Shown piece after piece: positions 17,376 to 25,985 of a stretch of 64,000 bases of DNA. Origin of the DNA: Euryhalocaulis caribicus (GTDB lineage: Bacteria; Pseudomonadota; Alphaproteobacteria; Caulobacterales; Maricaulaceae); the NCBI RefSeq assembly GCF_000412185.1, contig NZ_ASJA01000001.1:124001-188000 (forward strand). The letters are read 5' to 3'. Each line of letters begins with the position of its first letter. Within the stretch, counting starts at the first letter, position 1. Below the pieces are notes generated by a model, which did not search any database, had not been told where the DNA came from, and saw only the letters and a program-made list of their open reading frames with translations. The position numbers and the translations under genes were made by a program.

Positions 17376-18739
17376 CGGCGGATCGGACCTCTGCAGTCAC
17401 CAGAACTCATATAGGGGTCGAGCGCGGTCCGGAGCCGGGCGATATCCTCCCGCAGATGGGCGAGCGGTTCGCCCGGATAGGAGTCGGCGCGCTTGAAATA
17501 TTCGCAGGTCTCGGCCAGCAGGGCCTGTTGCTGTGGCTCGGTCGCCGCCTCCGGCAGCTTGTATTTGTAGGTGAGCAGGGCGAGGCCCAGATTGGCGCGC
17601 CCGGAAACCTTGAAACGGCGGTCCACTTCCGGCCCGGCCTGCCGCGCGGCGGCGCGCAGATAGTTCTCCGCCCGGTTCAGGTCCGGCGCAACGCCCACGC
17701 CCGACATGTACATCATGCCCAGCACCAGGGAGGAATGCGGACTGCCGCGGCTGAGATGGCAACTGGCGGCCCCGCGCGGCAGGAAATCGTCATCGGCCAG
17801 GCTGCCATGGGCGGCGGTCTGGATGATGCGCACCCGCAGATCGGGCGACAGCTCGCCATTGCCGGCCAGACCTTCGCATTCCTGGAAGCTGCGCACGGCG
17901 GCGCGGGTCTGCGGCCCGATTTTCCCGTCCACGGTCCCGCGCAGATGGCCCAGATCGATCAGGGCGATCTGCAGGTCATCGACGTCAATTTCGTCGGCGC
18001 GCAGCGCCGCCTCCAGAATGGGCAGGGAGCCGCCGCGCCGGGAAATCGAAAGCTGCTGGGCGTATTGCCGCGCCAGCGCCGCCTCGCGGGAGGAGAGACG
18101 GGGATAGAGTTCCTGCCACCGCGCCTCCGCGATATCGGACCCGAACCCGTCAAATTCGGCGGCCGCGATGAAATAGGCGCCCGCGCGGACAAGGTCGCGC
18201 TCCAGCGCGCAGCCGGCCATGTGCATGTCGCCGACGATGATATAGCCGGAAACCCCCAGCCCTTTGAACTGATCGGTCAGCCTGTGGCGCGCGGCGTCCA
18301 GCTGGCTGGAGGAAAGCTGCGGCGTGATGGCGTCCAGATAGGTGGCGGCGCGGTCGCGCTGGAAGCGGTGCTCGAAATCCAGCTCGCCGACGGTCACGGA
18401 GCATTTCCCGATGCCCGCCCAGACATAAGCCTCGGTCAAATCGCGCGTATCGGCGCCGCCGGGCGCGTTGCCCGTGTAGTAATCGACCAGCCGCAGCGTC
18501 GCCGTCAGGTCGCCGCCCATGGCGTTGCGGGCGGTTTGCAGGCGGCACTCGGCCTGTGACAGGGAACAGCCCAGCGCCGCGTCCAGCGGCGGATCGGACG
18601 GCCGCGGCCAGAGCCGGTCCCGTCCGTGCATCATCCAGTAAGCCGCCGCGGCCAGCAGGGTCACGATGAGAAGTACGGCAAAGATCGCGGCGGCGTTGCG
18701 CCACGCCGGATCCGTGTCGGGATAATCGCTGTCAGTCAC
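17372..18739 (-). CDS. single-pass membrane protein with Sel1-like repeats and peptidoglycan-binding domain
   Basis: A 455-residue protein. One membrane helix (about residues 16-36) is followed by helical Sel1/TPR-like segments, a peptidoglycan-binding domain near the middle (LGHLRGTVDGKIGPQTRAAVRSFQECEGL) and a clear Sel1-like repeat (LVLGMMYMSGVGVAPDLNRAENYLRAAA). The layout recalls periplasmic scaffold proteins such as the C-terminal half of PodJ, but it lacks a long coiled coil. I chose the GTG at 18737-18739 because AGGGGG sits five bases upstream; an ATG 16 codons earlier is less supported. A CtrA-type box lies about 100 bases upstream. Confidence 0.75.
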   Translation of the reverse strand: MTDSDYPDTDPAWRNAAAIFAVLLIVTLLAAAAYWMMHGRDRLWPRPSDPPLDAALGCSLSQAECRLQTARNAMGGDLTATLRLVDYYTGNAPGGADTRDLTEAYVWAGIGKCSVTVGELDFEHRFQRDRAATYLDAITPQLSSSQLDAARHRLTDQFKGLGVSGYIIVGDMHMAGCALERDLVRAGAYFIAAAEFDGFGSDIAEARWQELYPRLSSREAALARQYAQQLSISRRGGSLPILEAALRADEIDVDDLQIALIDLGHLRGTVDGKIGPQTRAAVRSFQECEGLAGNGELSPDLRVRIIQTAAHGSLADDDFLPRGAASCHLSRGSPHSSLVLGMMYMSGVGVAPDLNRAENYLRAAARQAGPEVDRRFKVSGRANLGLALLTYKYKLPEAATEPQQQALLAETCEYFKRADSYPGEPLAHLREDIARLRTALDPYMSSGDCRGPIRR

Positions 18740-18836
18740 ACTTCCCCCTGGCGGCCCCCGCGCATCGCCGGCTTTCAGGGCGGGCAAGGCGGGATCAACT
18801 CTGAGCGGGACGTGAATTCTTCACCGTCTGCTAGAG

Positions 18837-18851
18837 TTAACGATCAGTTAA
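18837..18851. promoter_or_regulatory. candidate CtrA-binding box
   Basis: TTAA at 18837-18840 and TTAA at 18848-18851 are separated by exactly seven bases, the full alphaproteobacterial CtrA consensus TTAA-N7-TTAA. It lies in the 186-base spacer about 100 bases upstream of the Sel1/peptidoglycan-binding gene. A DnaA-box-like TTATCCACG is at 18901-18909 in the same spacer. Confidence 0.5.
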
Positions 18852-18925
18852 GATCAACTTTCAGGGGAAAATCAATCGCGGTTTCGCGACAATTTAGAGG
18901 TTATCCACGTTATTCTGGCTTCGGA

Positions 18926-20287
18926 CTACCATCCGCCGCCCAGCGCCCGGTAAAGACTGACGGACGCTGTCAGGCGTTGCTGGCGCGCCTGGACGAGACT
19001 GTCCTGAGCCGTCAGCAGGTTCTGCTGCGCGTCGAGGACGGAGATCAGATCGTCCGCGCCCGCCTGATAGCGAACCTCGGCGATCTCGAACGCGCGTCCG
19101 GCTTCCTCGGCCGCCTGGCGCAGATCCTCTTCCTGCCGTTCCGCCGCCTCCAGCGAGACGAGGGAATCTTCCACGTCGCGCAGGGAGTTCAGGATGGTCT
19201 GGCGATAATTCGCCGCCAGTTCCAGATATTGCGCGCGAACCTGTTGCAGGCCGCCCTCAAGACGGCCGGCGGCAAAGATCGGCTGCAGGAGTCCCGCGGT
19301 CAGCTGGCTGACCAGGTCGGAGGAATTGGTCAGGTCCTGGGCGGTCAGGCTGGCGCCCAGATCAATGGTCGGGAAGAACGCGGCGCGGGCCGCGTCGATA
19401 TTGGCTTCCGCGGCGGCCAGCTGGGCTTCGGCCGCCAGAAGGTCCGGCCGGCGCAGCAGCAGGTCGGACGGCAGGCCCGTTTCGATGGCCGGGGTGGTGA
19501 TGGCGGTCAGATCGCCCTGCGGCGCGGCAAACGCTTCCGGCGTTTCGCCCAGCAGCACGGCGAGCGCGTGCTCGGTCTGGCGGGCGGACTGGACCAGCGG
19601 GCGCAGACGGGCGCGGGCGGAAGCCACGGCGCTGCGCTGACGCGCCAGGTCGAAGCCGGACACCGCGCCGGCGTCATATTGCGTCTCGACCAGCTCCAGT
19701 ATCCGCTCGGTCGCGTCGATATTGGCCTGCGCCACTTCGATCCGGTCGCGCAGCGCCAGCAGGGTGAAATAGGACGCGGCGACATCGGACTGCACCGTCA
19801 GGGCCAGCGCCTGCTGGTTGAAGATGGTGGCGGCAAGCTGCGACTCGGCGGAGCGCGCCTGGGCGCGGTTGCGGCCGAACAGGTCCAGCTCATAGGACGC
19901 GGAGACGCCGGCGGAGACGCTTTCGCTGGGCTGGAAGCTGGAGACGCCCGAGCCCGAGCCATCACGCAGGCTGGCATTCACGGACCCGTTGATCGAGGGC
20001 AGCAGCGGCGCCCGCGCGATTTGCAGCGCGCCGCGCGCCTGCTCCACCCGTTGCAGGCTGGCCTCGATCGACTCGTTGGAGTTCATCGCCTCGCTGACAA
20101 GGCCATTCAGGGAGGGTTCGCCAAAGCCGGTCCACCAGGCCGGATCGGGCTTGGCCGCCTCGACGTCCGCCGCGTATTTGTAATCGGCGGGAATATTAAC
20201 CTCGTCGGTGTCGACGGGCTGGAAAGTCGTGCAGGCCGACACGCTGAACGCGGCGGCAAGAACCAGAGGGACGGCTTTGGAAAACAT
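18926..20287 (-). CDS. NodT-type efflux outer-membrane lipoprotein
   Basis: TolC-like outer-membrane channel of 453 residues. A lipoprotein signal ends in SVSAC (Cys19 is the lipidation site), then two OEP domains with long alternating helices, for example FDLARQRSAVASARARL. It is the exit duct for the MacA-MacB pair, whose last gene stops five bases before this start. This is the third gene of the operon and completes a tripartite pump. Confidence 0.92.
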   Translation of the reverse strand: MFSKAVPLVLAAAFSVSACTTFQPVDTDEVNIPADYKYAADVEAAKPDPAWWTGFGEPSLNGLVSEAMNSNESIEASLQRVEQARGALQIARAPLLPSINGSVNASLRDGSGSGVSSFQPSESVSAGVSASYELDLFGRNRAQARSAESQLAATIFNQQALALTVQSDVAASYFTLLALRDRIEVAQANIDATERILELVETQYDAGAVSGFDLARQRSAVASARARLRPLVQSARQTEHALAVLLGETPEAFAAPQGDLTAITTPAIETGLPSDLLLRRPDLLAAEAQLAAAEANIDAARAAFFPTIDLGASLTAQDLTNSSDLVSQLTAGLLQPIFAAGRLEGGLQQVRAQYLELAANYRQTILNSLRDVEDSLVSLEAAERQEEDLRQAAEEAGRAFEIAEVRYQAGADDLISVLDAQQNLLTAQDSLVQARQQRLTASVSLYRALGGGW

Positions 20288-20292
20288 GAATG

Positions 20293-22227
20293 CTACTCCG
20301 AGGCGAGAGCTATGACCGGATCGAGGCGGGCCGCCTTGCGAGCCGGCAGATAACCGAAAATCAGACCAGTAATCAGCGCGCTGGAAAACGCCAACAGGGC
20401 GGGAGGTAGGGTCAGAACCGTCGTAATGCCAGCCCCGTTTAACGCAATTGCGACACAAATTCCGATTCCGACCCCGATTACGCCCCCCAGGGCGCCCACG
20501 ACAAGGGCCTCGGTGTTGAACTGGATCATAATGTCGGACATGCGCGCGCCGGTCGCCATGCGGATGCCGATTTCGCGCGTTCGCTCGGACACGCTGACCA
20601 GCATGATATTCATCACGCCAATGCCCCCGACCAGCAGCGAAATGGCGGCGACCGAGCCCAGAAGCATGGTGAAGCTGGCTTGCGAATCCTCGATCGAGGT
20701 GATCAGCGCGCCGGCGTTGAAGAAGCGGAAATCCTCCTGCCCGTGGCGCTGGATCAGCATTTGCCGGGCCGCTTCCTCCGTCTCGCTGATGGCGGAGGTG
20801 TCGGCGACCTGCAGCGTGATCCCGTTCAGGAATTGCTGACCGAACAGGCGCATGAAGCCTGTGGTTATGGGAATAATCGCGATGTCGTCCTGATCGGAGC
20901 CGAAACTGCTGGCGCCGCGGGCTTCCAGAACGCCTGTAATCTCGAACGGCGCGCCGCCGACCAGCACGAATTTTCCGATCGGGTTTTCATCGGGATAGAG
21001 CGTTTCGGCCACCGTGGAGCCGACCACCGCGACCGAGGCGTAGCGGCTGACATCGTCGTCGGTGAAGAAGGCGCCGTTCGCCACTGGCCAGTTGCGCGCC
21101 TCGTCATAGTCGGCGCTCGTCCCCAGAATGCTGGTCTGGTAGTCGGTGGCGCCGGCGCGCAGCGTGGCGCGGCTGTTCCGCTCCGGCACCGCGTAGGCAA
21201 TGTTGCCGATTTCGGTCAGCGCTCCGGCGTCTTCAATCGTCAGGGTGGCGATATCGCTGCCGCGTCCGCGCGTATTGGGCGCGCCGGGACGAACGAAGAG
21301 AAGGTCGGGGCCAAGGGTCTCGAACCGCGCCAGCACGTCCTGACGGCTGCCTTCGCCAATCGCCAGCATCGCCACAACCGCCGCCACGCCGATCACCACT
21401 CCCAGCAGGGTCAGGGCCGTGCGGAACAGGTTCACGCGCAGCGAACGGAACGCCATCTTCACGGCTTCGCCAACCTGGGCCAGCGGCGTCGAGCCGCGGC
21501 TGAGCGCGACATCGCCGCCGACCGGGGCGGAGGGCGCGTCCGCCGCCCCGGTGTCGGAGACGATATGGCCGTCATGGATTTCGATCTGGCGGTGGGCGCG
21601 GGCGGCGACTTCCGGGTCGTGGGTGATCAGGATGACGGTGCGGCCCTGGCCGTGCAGATCTTCCAGCAGGCTCAGAAGATCGCCGCTGGAGCGGCTGTCC
21701 AGCGCGCCGGTCGGCTCGTCGGCAAGAATGACTTCCGGGTCGTTCATCAGGGCGCGGGCGACCGAAACCCGCTGCTGCTGGCCGCCCGATAGCTCCGACG
21801 GGCGGTGGTGCACGCGGTCTTCGAGGCCGAGGTCCGAGAGCAGGTCCAGCGCTCGCTCCTCGCGCTCCTCATATTTGCGGCCCGCATAGACGGCGGGAAT
21901 TTCCACGTTCTCCAGCGCGCTGACCGTGGTCAGAAGATTGTAGCGCTGGAAGACAAAGCCGAACGTGTCGCGGCGCAGCGCGGCCAGTTCGTCCGCGTCC
22001 ATGTCCGATACGTCCAGGCCGCGCACCCGGTACTGGCCGGCGGTGGGCCGGTCCAGACAGCCCAGAAGATTCATCAGGGTCGACTTGCCGGAGCCGGACT
22101 GGCCCATGATGGCGACGAACTCGCCCTCCCGTATGGTCAGGGAGACGCCGTCCAGCGCGCGGACCTCGTTCTCTCCCGCATTATAAACGCGGGAGACATC
22201 CGTGATTTCGATGAGGGGCGCGCTCAC
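20293..22227 (-). CDS. macB: MacB-type ABC transporter (ATPase-permease fusion)
   Basis: Inner-membrane mechanotransmission ABC protein of 644 residues. The N-terminal ATPase has GQSGSGKST (Walker A), LSGGQQQR (signature) and VILADEPTGALD (Walker B). A membrane helix near residue 275, a large periplasmic domain and three C-terminal helices with the FtsX-like core (GVMNIMLVSVSERTREIGIRMA) follow. The family exports macrolides, peptides or other toxins with MacA and an outer-membrane channel. Its ATG overlaps the macA stop by four bases. Confidence 0.93.
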   Translation of the reverse strand: MSAPLIEITDVSRVYNAGENEVRALDGVSLTIREGEFVAIMGQSGSGKSTLMNLLGCLDRPTAGQYRVRGLDVSDMDADELAALRRDTFGFVFQRYNLLTTVSALENVEIPAVYAGRKYEEREERALDLLSDLGLEDRVHHRPSELSGGQQQRVSVARALMNDPEVILADEPTGALDSRSSGDLLSLLEDLHGQGRTVILITHDPEVAARAHRQIEIHDGHIVSDTGAADAPSAPVGGDVALSRGSTPLAQVGEAVKMAFRSLRVNLFRTALTLLGVVIGVAAVVAMLAIGEGSRQDVLARFETLGPDLLFVRPGAPNTRGRGSDIATLTIEDAGALTEIGNIAYAVPERNSRATLRAGATDYQTSILGTSADYDEARNWPVANGAFFTDDDVSRYASVAVVGSTVAETLYPDENPIGKFVLVGGAPFEITGVLEARGASSFGSDQDDIAIIPITTGFMRLFGQQFLNGITLQVADTSAISETEEAARQMLIQRHGQEDFRFFNAGALITSIEDSQASFTMLLGSVAAISLLVGGIGVMNIMLVSVSERTREIGIRMATGARMSDIMIQFNTEALVVGALGGVIGVGIGICVAIALNGAGITTVLTLPPALLAFSSALITGLIFGYLPARKAARLDPVIALASE

Positions 22228-23453
22228 CGGCCGAACCGCCGCCCGCCGCCCGGCGGCCCTCCCTCGGGCCGCGCCGGCATGGCGCCGCCGATGACCACCT
22301 GCTCGCCCTCTGTCAGGCCGGATACGATTTCCGTCTCCGTGCGGGTGCTCAGGCCCACCTGAACGGGGCGGGGCCGGGGGCCGTCATCGGTCATCACCAT
22401 GACCATCTTGCGCGCTGCGCCGCCGCTTCCCTGATCATCGCCGCCGCGCGCCGCCGCCGCGCCTTCGCCGCGGGCGGGCGCATCGCGCACCGCCATGGCG
22501 GGGACTTTCAACACGTCACTGGCCTCGCCCAGCAGGAAGAAGACCTGCGCGCTCATGTCCGGCAGCAGGGCCTGGCCTTCATTGGCGACATCCATCAGCG
22601 CCTTGTAGAGCACCACGTCATTGACGATTTCCGGCTGCGGCAGGACCTGACGCACCGTCGCCTCCCACCGCCGGTCCGGCTCGCCCAGCGTGTTGAAATA
22701 GGCGGGCATGCCGGCGCGCACGCGGCTGACATCGGCCTCTGAGACATCCGCCTCGACCGTCATCACGGACAGGTCCGCGATGCGCAGGATGGTCGGCGTG
22801 GTCTGGTTGGCGTTCAGCGTCTGGCCTTCCAGCGCCGTCAGGGACACCACCGTGCCGTCCATCGGGGCGTAGATGCGCGTGTAGTCCAGATTGGCGCGAT
22901 CACCCTGCAGGGTGGATTCCACGCCGTCGATCTGGGCGGCCAGCTGGACCAGCTTGGCCTGCGCGACTTTCAGCGCGGCGGCGGTTGAATCCAGCTCCTG
23001 TCCGCTGATGGCGTTGGCCTCGAACAGCGATTGCGCGCGCGCTTCCTCGGACCGCGCCAGTTGGAGCTGGGCCTGTTGTTCCTCGTAGGAGGCGCGCAAC
23101 TGCCTCAGCTGCGCCTCGCTGGCGTCGACGCGGGACTCCAGAACGGTCGGGTCGATCTCGGCCAGCAGATCACCCTTCGTCACTGAATCCCCGGCCTCGA
23201 CGGCCAGGTTTTCCAGCTGGCCGGACACCTGCGCGCCGACATCGACATAGAATTTCGGCTGAATGGAGCCGAGCGCGGAGATCGACGATTCCATGTCGCC
23301 GCGCGTGACGTCCGCGGTGCGGTACTCCGGCGCTTCCTCGCCCCCGCGCAGCCAGAACCACCATACCGCGGCGGCCGCGATAACAACGGCGCCGGAAATC
23401 AGGGCCCAGCGGCGAATGCGGCGCGCGCGCCGTCTGGAGTTCGTGTTCGACAT
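22224..23453 (-). CDS. macA: MacA-type periplasmic adaptor of the efflux pump
   Basis: Membrane-fusion protein of 409 residues. An Arg-rich start and one membrane helix (about residues 16-38) precede the biotinyl-lipoyl-like halves (YVDVGAQVSGQLENLAVEAGDSVTKGDLLAEID), a coiled-coil hairpin with many Gln/Glu/Ala, and beta-barrel domains. A Gly/Ala-rich insert (about residues 318-345) and a GGPPGGGRRFGR tail are unusual, and the substrate is unknown. The ATG at 23453 has only a weak ribosome site; a TTG precedes it directly. First gene of a macA-macB-nodT operon. Confidence 0.92.
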   Translation of the reverse strand: MSNTNSRRRARRIRRWALISGAVVIAAAAVWWFWLRGGEEAPEYRTADVTRGDMESSISALGSIQPKFYVDVGAQVSGQLENLAVEAGDSVTKGDLLAEIDPTVLESRVDASEAQLRQLRASYEEQQAQLQLARSEEARAQSLFEANAISGQELDSTAAALKVAQAKLVQLAAQIDGVESTLQGDRANLDYTRIYAPMDGTVVSLTALEGQTLNANQTTPTILRIADLSVMTVEADVSEADVSRVRAGMPAYFNTLGEPDRRWEATVRQVLPQPEIVNDVVLYKALMDVANEGQALLPDMSAQVFFLLGEASDVLKVPAMAVRDAPARGEGAAAARGGDDQGSGGAARKMVMVMTDDGPRPRPVQVGLSTRTETEIVSGLTEGEQVVIGGAMPARPEGGPPGGGRRFGR

Positions 23454-23653
23454 CAAGCGTAACCGTTTCCCAAAGCGTTTCGAATGCGTCTAACGGGCAT
23501 GGCGGGCCATTCCGTCGCCGTAATAACAGTAGAACAGGCGAGAAATGAACGGGAACTGAGCGAATTGCCGCTCCGGTCCCGCGCGCTTGGCGCCGTTCGC
23601 GCGCTGATCTAGGACCATGGCATTCGGATCGGCAACGCGGACGGGAATATCGC

Positions 23654-24880
23654 ATGGGCGGCGTGGTGATTATTGGCGGCGGGCAGGGCGGCTATCAATG
23701 CGCGGCCAGCCTGCGCGCGGACGGTTATGAGGGCGCCGTCACGCTGGTGGGGGACGAGCCGTATCTGCCCTATCAGCGGCCGCCGCTTTCCAAGGAATAT
23801 CTCTCCGGCGCCAAGGATGACGAAAGCCTGTGGTTCCGACCCGCCGCCTTCTATGAGCAGCAGAACATAGACATCATCACCGGCGTCCGGGCGCAGCGGA
23901 TTGTTCGCGCGGAAAAGACCGTCGCGCTCAGCGACGGGCGGACATTGCCCTACGACCATCTGGTTCTGGCGACCGGCGCGCGCGTCCGCACCCTGCCCGT
24001 GGAGGGCGCGGATCTGGACGGGGTGGTCAGCCTGCGCGGACTGGACGACGCCCGGGACCTGAAGGACCGGTTCGAGCGCGCCTCCTCCTGCGCGGTGATT
24101 GGCGGCGGCTATATCGGGCTTGAGGTCGCGGCGGCGGCCTGCAAGGCCGGGCTGCCCGTGACGGTGATCGAGGCGGAGGACCGGGTCCTGTCCCGCGTCG
24201 CCCCGCCCGAAATCTCAAACTATTTCGAACGCCTGCACATGAATCGCGGCGTGGTGATGAATCTGGGAACCACGGTCACGCGGATCACGGGCGAGGGCGG
24301 CAAGGCCCGCGGAATGGAACTGGCGGATGGCCGCACGCGCGAGGCGGACCTGATCATCATCGGTATTGGCGTGACGCCGAACACGGACCTGGCGGAGGAA
24401 GCGGGGCTGGCGGTCGATGACGGCATCGTGGTGGACGCCATGCTGCAGACCGGAGACCGGGCGATCTTCGCCATTGGCGATTGCGCGAAATTCCCCTGCC
24501 GCGCGGCCGGGTGCGATGCGCGGCTGGAATCCGTGCAGAACGCCGCCGATCAGGGCCGCGCCGTGGCCCGGACGATCTGCGGCAAGGGCGCGCCCTATGC
24601 CGATATTCCGTGGTTCTGGACCATCCAGTTCGACGTGCGGCTACAGACGGCCGGAATACCGGCCGGCTTCGACCGCGCTGTCGAGCGCGGCGACCCGGAG
24701 GCCGACGCTTTTTCCATTTTCTATTACCGGGATGACGCTCTGATCGCCGTGGATTCGGTGAACCAGCCGGCCGATCACATGGCCGCGCGCATGATGCTGA
24801 CCAAGGGCCTCACGCCGCCGCCGGCGCTGGCGGGGGATGAAAAATCCGATTTGCGCGGCTGGCTGAAGGAAGCGGGCTAG
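23654..24880 (+). CDS. FAD-dependent ferredoxin/rubredoxin reductase
   Basis: Flavoprotein of 408 residues passing electrons from NAD(P)H to a ferredoxin-type partner. FAD motif IIGGGQGGYQCAASLR, a second dinucleotide motif VIGGGYIGLEVAAAACKAG for NADH, and the FAD-ribityl motif AIFAIGDCAKFP are all seen. The C-terminal reductase domain includes VPWFWT-like PWFWTIQFDVRLQTAG, typical of rhodocoxin and terpredoxin reductases serving P450 or Rieske systems. No ferredoxin or P450 lies next to it. It is divergent from macA with a 200-base spacer. Confidence 0.9.
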   Translation: MGGVVIIGGGQGGYQCAASLRADGYEGAVTLVGDEPYLPYQRPPLSKEYLSGAKDDESLWFRPAAFYEQQNIDIITGVRAQRIVRAEKTVALSDGRTLPYDHLVLATGARVRTLPVEGADLDGVVSLRGLDDARDLKDRFERASSCAVIGGGYIGLEVAAAACKAGLPVTVIEAEDRVLSRVAPPEISNYFERLHMNRGVVMNLGTTVTRITGEGGKARGMELADGRTREADLIIIGIGVTPNTDLAEEAGLAVDDGIVVDAMLQTGDRAIFAIGDCAKFPCRAAGCDARLESVQNAADQGRAVARTICGKGAPYADIPWFWTIQFDVRLQTAGIPAGFDRAVERGDPEADAFSIFYYRDDALIAVDSVNQPADHMAARMMLTKGLTPPPALAGDEKSDLRGWLKEAG

Positions 24881-25044
24881 ATTTTGGCCGGTTTGGCCGC
24901 GGAGGGCGTGCGGCCCTGCGTGACCATGCGAACCGCTTCGGGCTTGATGTTCAGGAAGCCAACGCCGTCGCAATCCTTGCAATCAAGATCCGCGCTTGCG
25001 CCGGCGCCATTGCATTGCGGACAGGGCATGGTGATGGGGGACAT
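24877..25044 (-). CDS. small protein with two CxxCxG zinc-finger-like motifs
   Basis: Protein of 55 residues. CPQCNGAG and CKDCDGVG are the DnaJ-type zinc-binding half motifs, here in one pair that could bind one zinc. The tail is basic and ends SAAKPAKI. The ATG at 25042-25044 has AAGGAG ten bases upstream. Its end overlaps the end of the ferredoxin reductase gene by four bases. The function is unknown; a chaperone or RNA-binding zinc module is possible. Confidence 0.7.
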   Translation of the reverse strand: MSPITMPCPQCNGAGASADLDCKDCDGVGFLNIKPEAVRMVTQGRTPSAAKPAKI

Positions 25045-25136
25045 GTCGCGAGGCTCCTTACCCTCCGCTCCGGTTATAAGCGAGGGGTGGATTGCGGCAA
25101 GCGGAATTAACCGCGCCGCGAATGACGTTTTTGTGT

Positions 25137-25379
25137 TCAGGACTTCACGATCAGCCAGCGGTAAACGCCAATGATATTGATAACCGTCAGCACGGCGTTC
25201 TGCAGGATCAGCGGCGGCATGTCGTCCAGATAACCCGCCACCATCCAGCTGACCGAAGAGACCAGGAAAACCAGAAAGCCGATTCCGGTTATCTTCGGAC
25301 CCAGCTTCATGGCCACGGCGATGGCCGCGCAAATCCCCGTGCCGGTCGCCAGCCAGCGTGCAATTTCAACCAGCTCCAA
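25137..25379 (-). CDS. small inner-membrane protein (three helices)
   Basis: Protein of about 80 residues with three hydrophobic helices, beginning LELVEIARWLATGTGICAA and ending VYRWLIVKS. I chose a TTG start at 25377-25379 because AAGGAG lies eight bases upstream; the first ATG-containing frame extends far back antisense to other genes. Its size and the segment FLVFLVSSVSWMVAGYL recall YgjV-like or SemiSWEET-like half proteins, but I cannot confirm either. It is divergent from the fRMsr gene. Confidence 0.6.
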   Translation of the reverse strand: MELVEIARWLATGTGICAAIAVAMKLGPKITGIGFLVFLVSSVSWMVAGYLDDMPPLILQNAVLTVINIIGVYRWLIVKS

Positions 25380-25490
25380 TGGATAGTCTCCTTGATTGGG
25401 CGCTTGCCAGGAAGCCCTAACGTGCGGCGGGCCGTTTTTATCCCGGCGATCGGCGCCTATATGCCTCTGGAATTCAAGAAGAGGTCGCTG

Positions 25491-25964
25491 ATGCCCGCCG
25501 AAACGAAAACCGAAACCTATGCCCGCCTGAAACGCGAAATCGATGCGGTTCTGGAGGGCGAGCGCAACCAGACGGCGCGCTACACGACCGCCGCCTGCCT
25601 GCTGAGCGAGGCGTTCGATCACTATTACTGGACCGGGTTTTACGTCGTCGATCCGGAGGATCCTGCGCAGCTGGTGGTCGGTCCCTATCAGGGCACGCTG
25701 GGCTGCCTGCGCATTCCGGTCGGCAAAGGCGTGTGCGGAACGGCGGCGGAGCGGCGCGAGACGGTGATTGTCGCCGATGTCGAGGCCTTTCCGGGCCATA
25801 TCGCCTGCGACTCCCGCACGCGGTCGGAGATCGTCACCCCCGTCATGGACGCTGGAGGACGCGTGGCCGCGGTGCTGGATGTCGATTCCACGGACCCAGA
25901 CGCCTTTGACGCGGAAGACCGCGCCGGACTGGAGGCGATCTGCGCGGGCCTGCTGAACGCCTGA
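25491..25964 (+). CDS. GAF-domain free methionine-(R)-sulfoxide reductase
   Basis: Cytoplasmic enzyme of 157 residues that reduces free Met-R-sulfoxide, using thioredoxin. The GAF fold is complete, and Cys72, Cys82 and Cys106 have the spacing (10 and 24) of the three catalytic or resolving cysteines known in E. coli fRMsr. GTLGCLRIPVGKGVCGTA is the family block. An AGAGG site precedes the ATG at 25491; an ATG 30 bases upstream is less likely. It is probably part of oxidative-stress defence. Confidence 0.92.
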   Translation: MPAETKTETYARLKREIDAVLEGERNQTARYTTAACLLSEAFDHYYWTGFYVVDPEDPAQLVVGPYQGTLGCLRIPVGKGVCGTAAERRETVIVADVEAFPGHIACDSRTRSEIVTPVMDAGGRVAAVLDVDSTDPDAFDAEDRAGLEAICAGLLNA

Positions 25965-25985
25965 CTTTCGGGCTAGGCTTTCCGC

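Noticed and set aside
23549-23576. GGAAC followed after 17 bases by CGGT, resembling a general-stress EcfG promoter before the ferredoxin reductase
   Set aside because: The -10 element should be CGTT, and one mismatch in a four-base element makes it too weak to claim.
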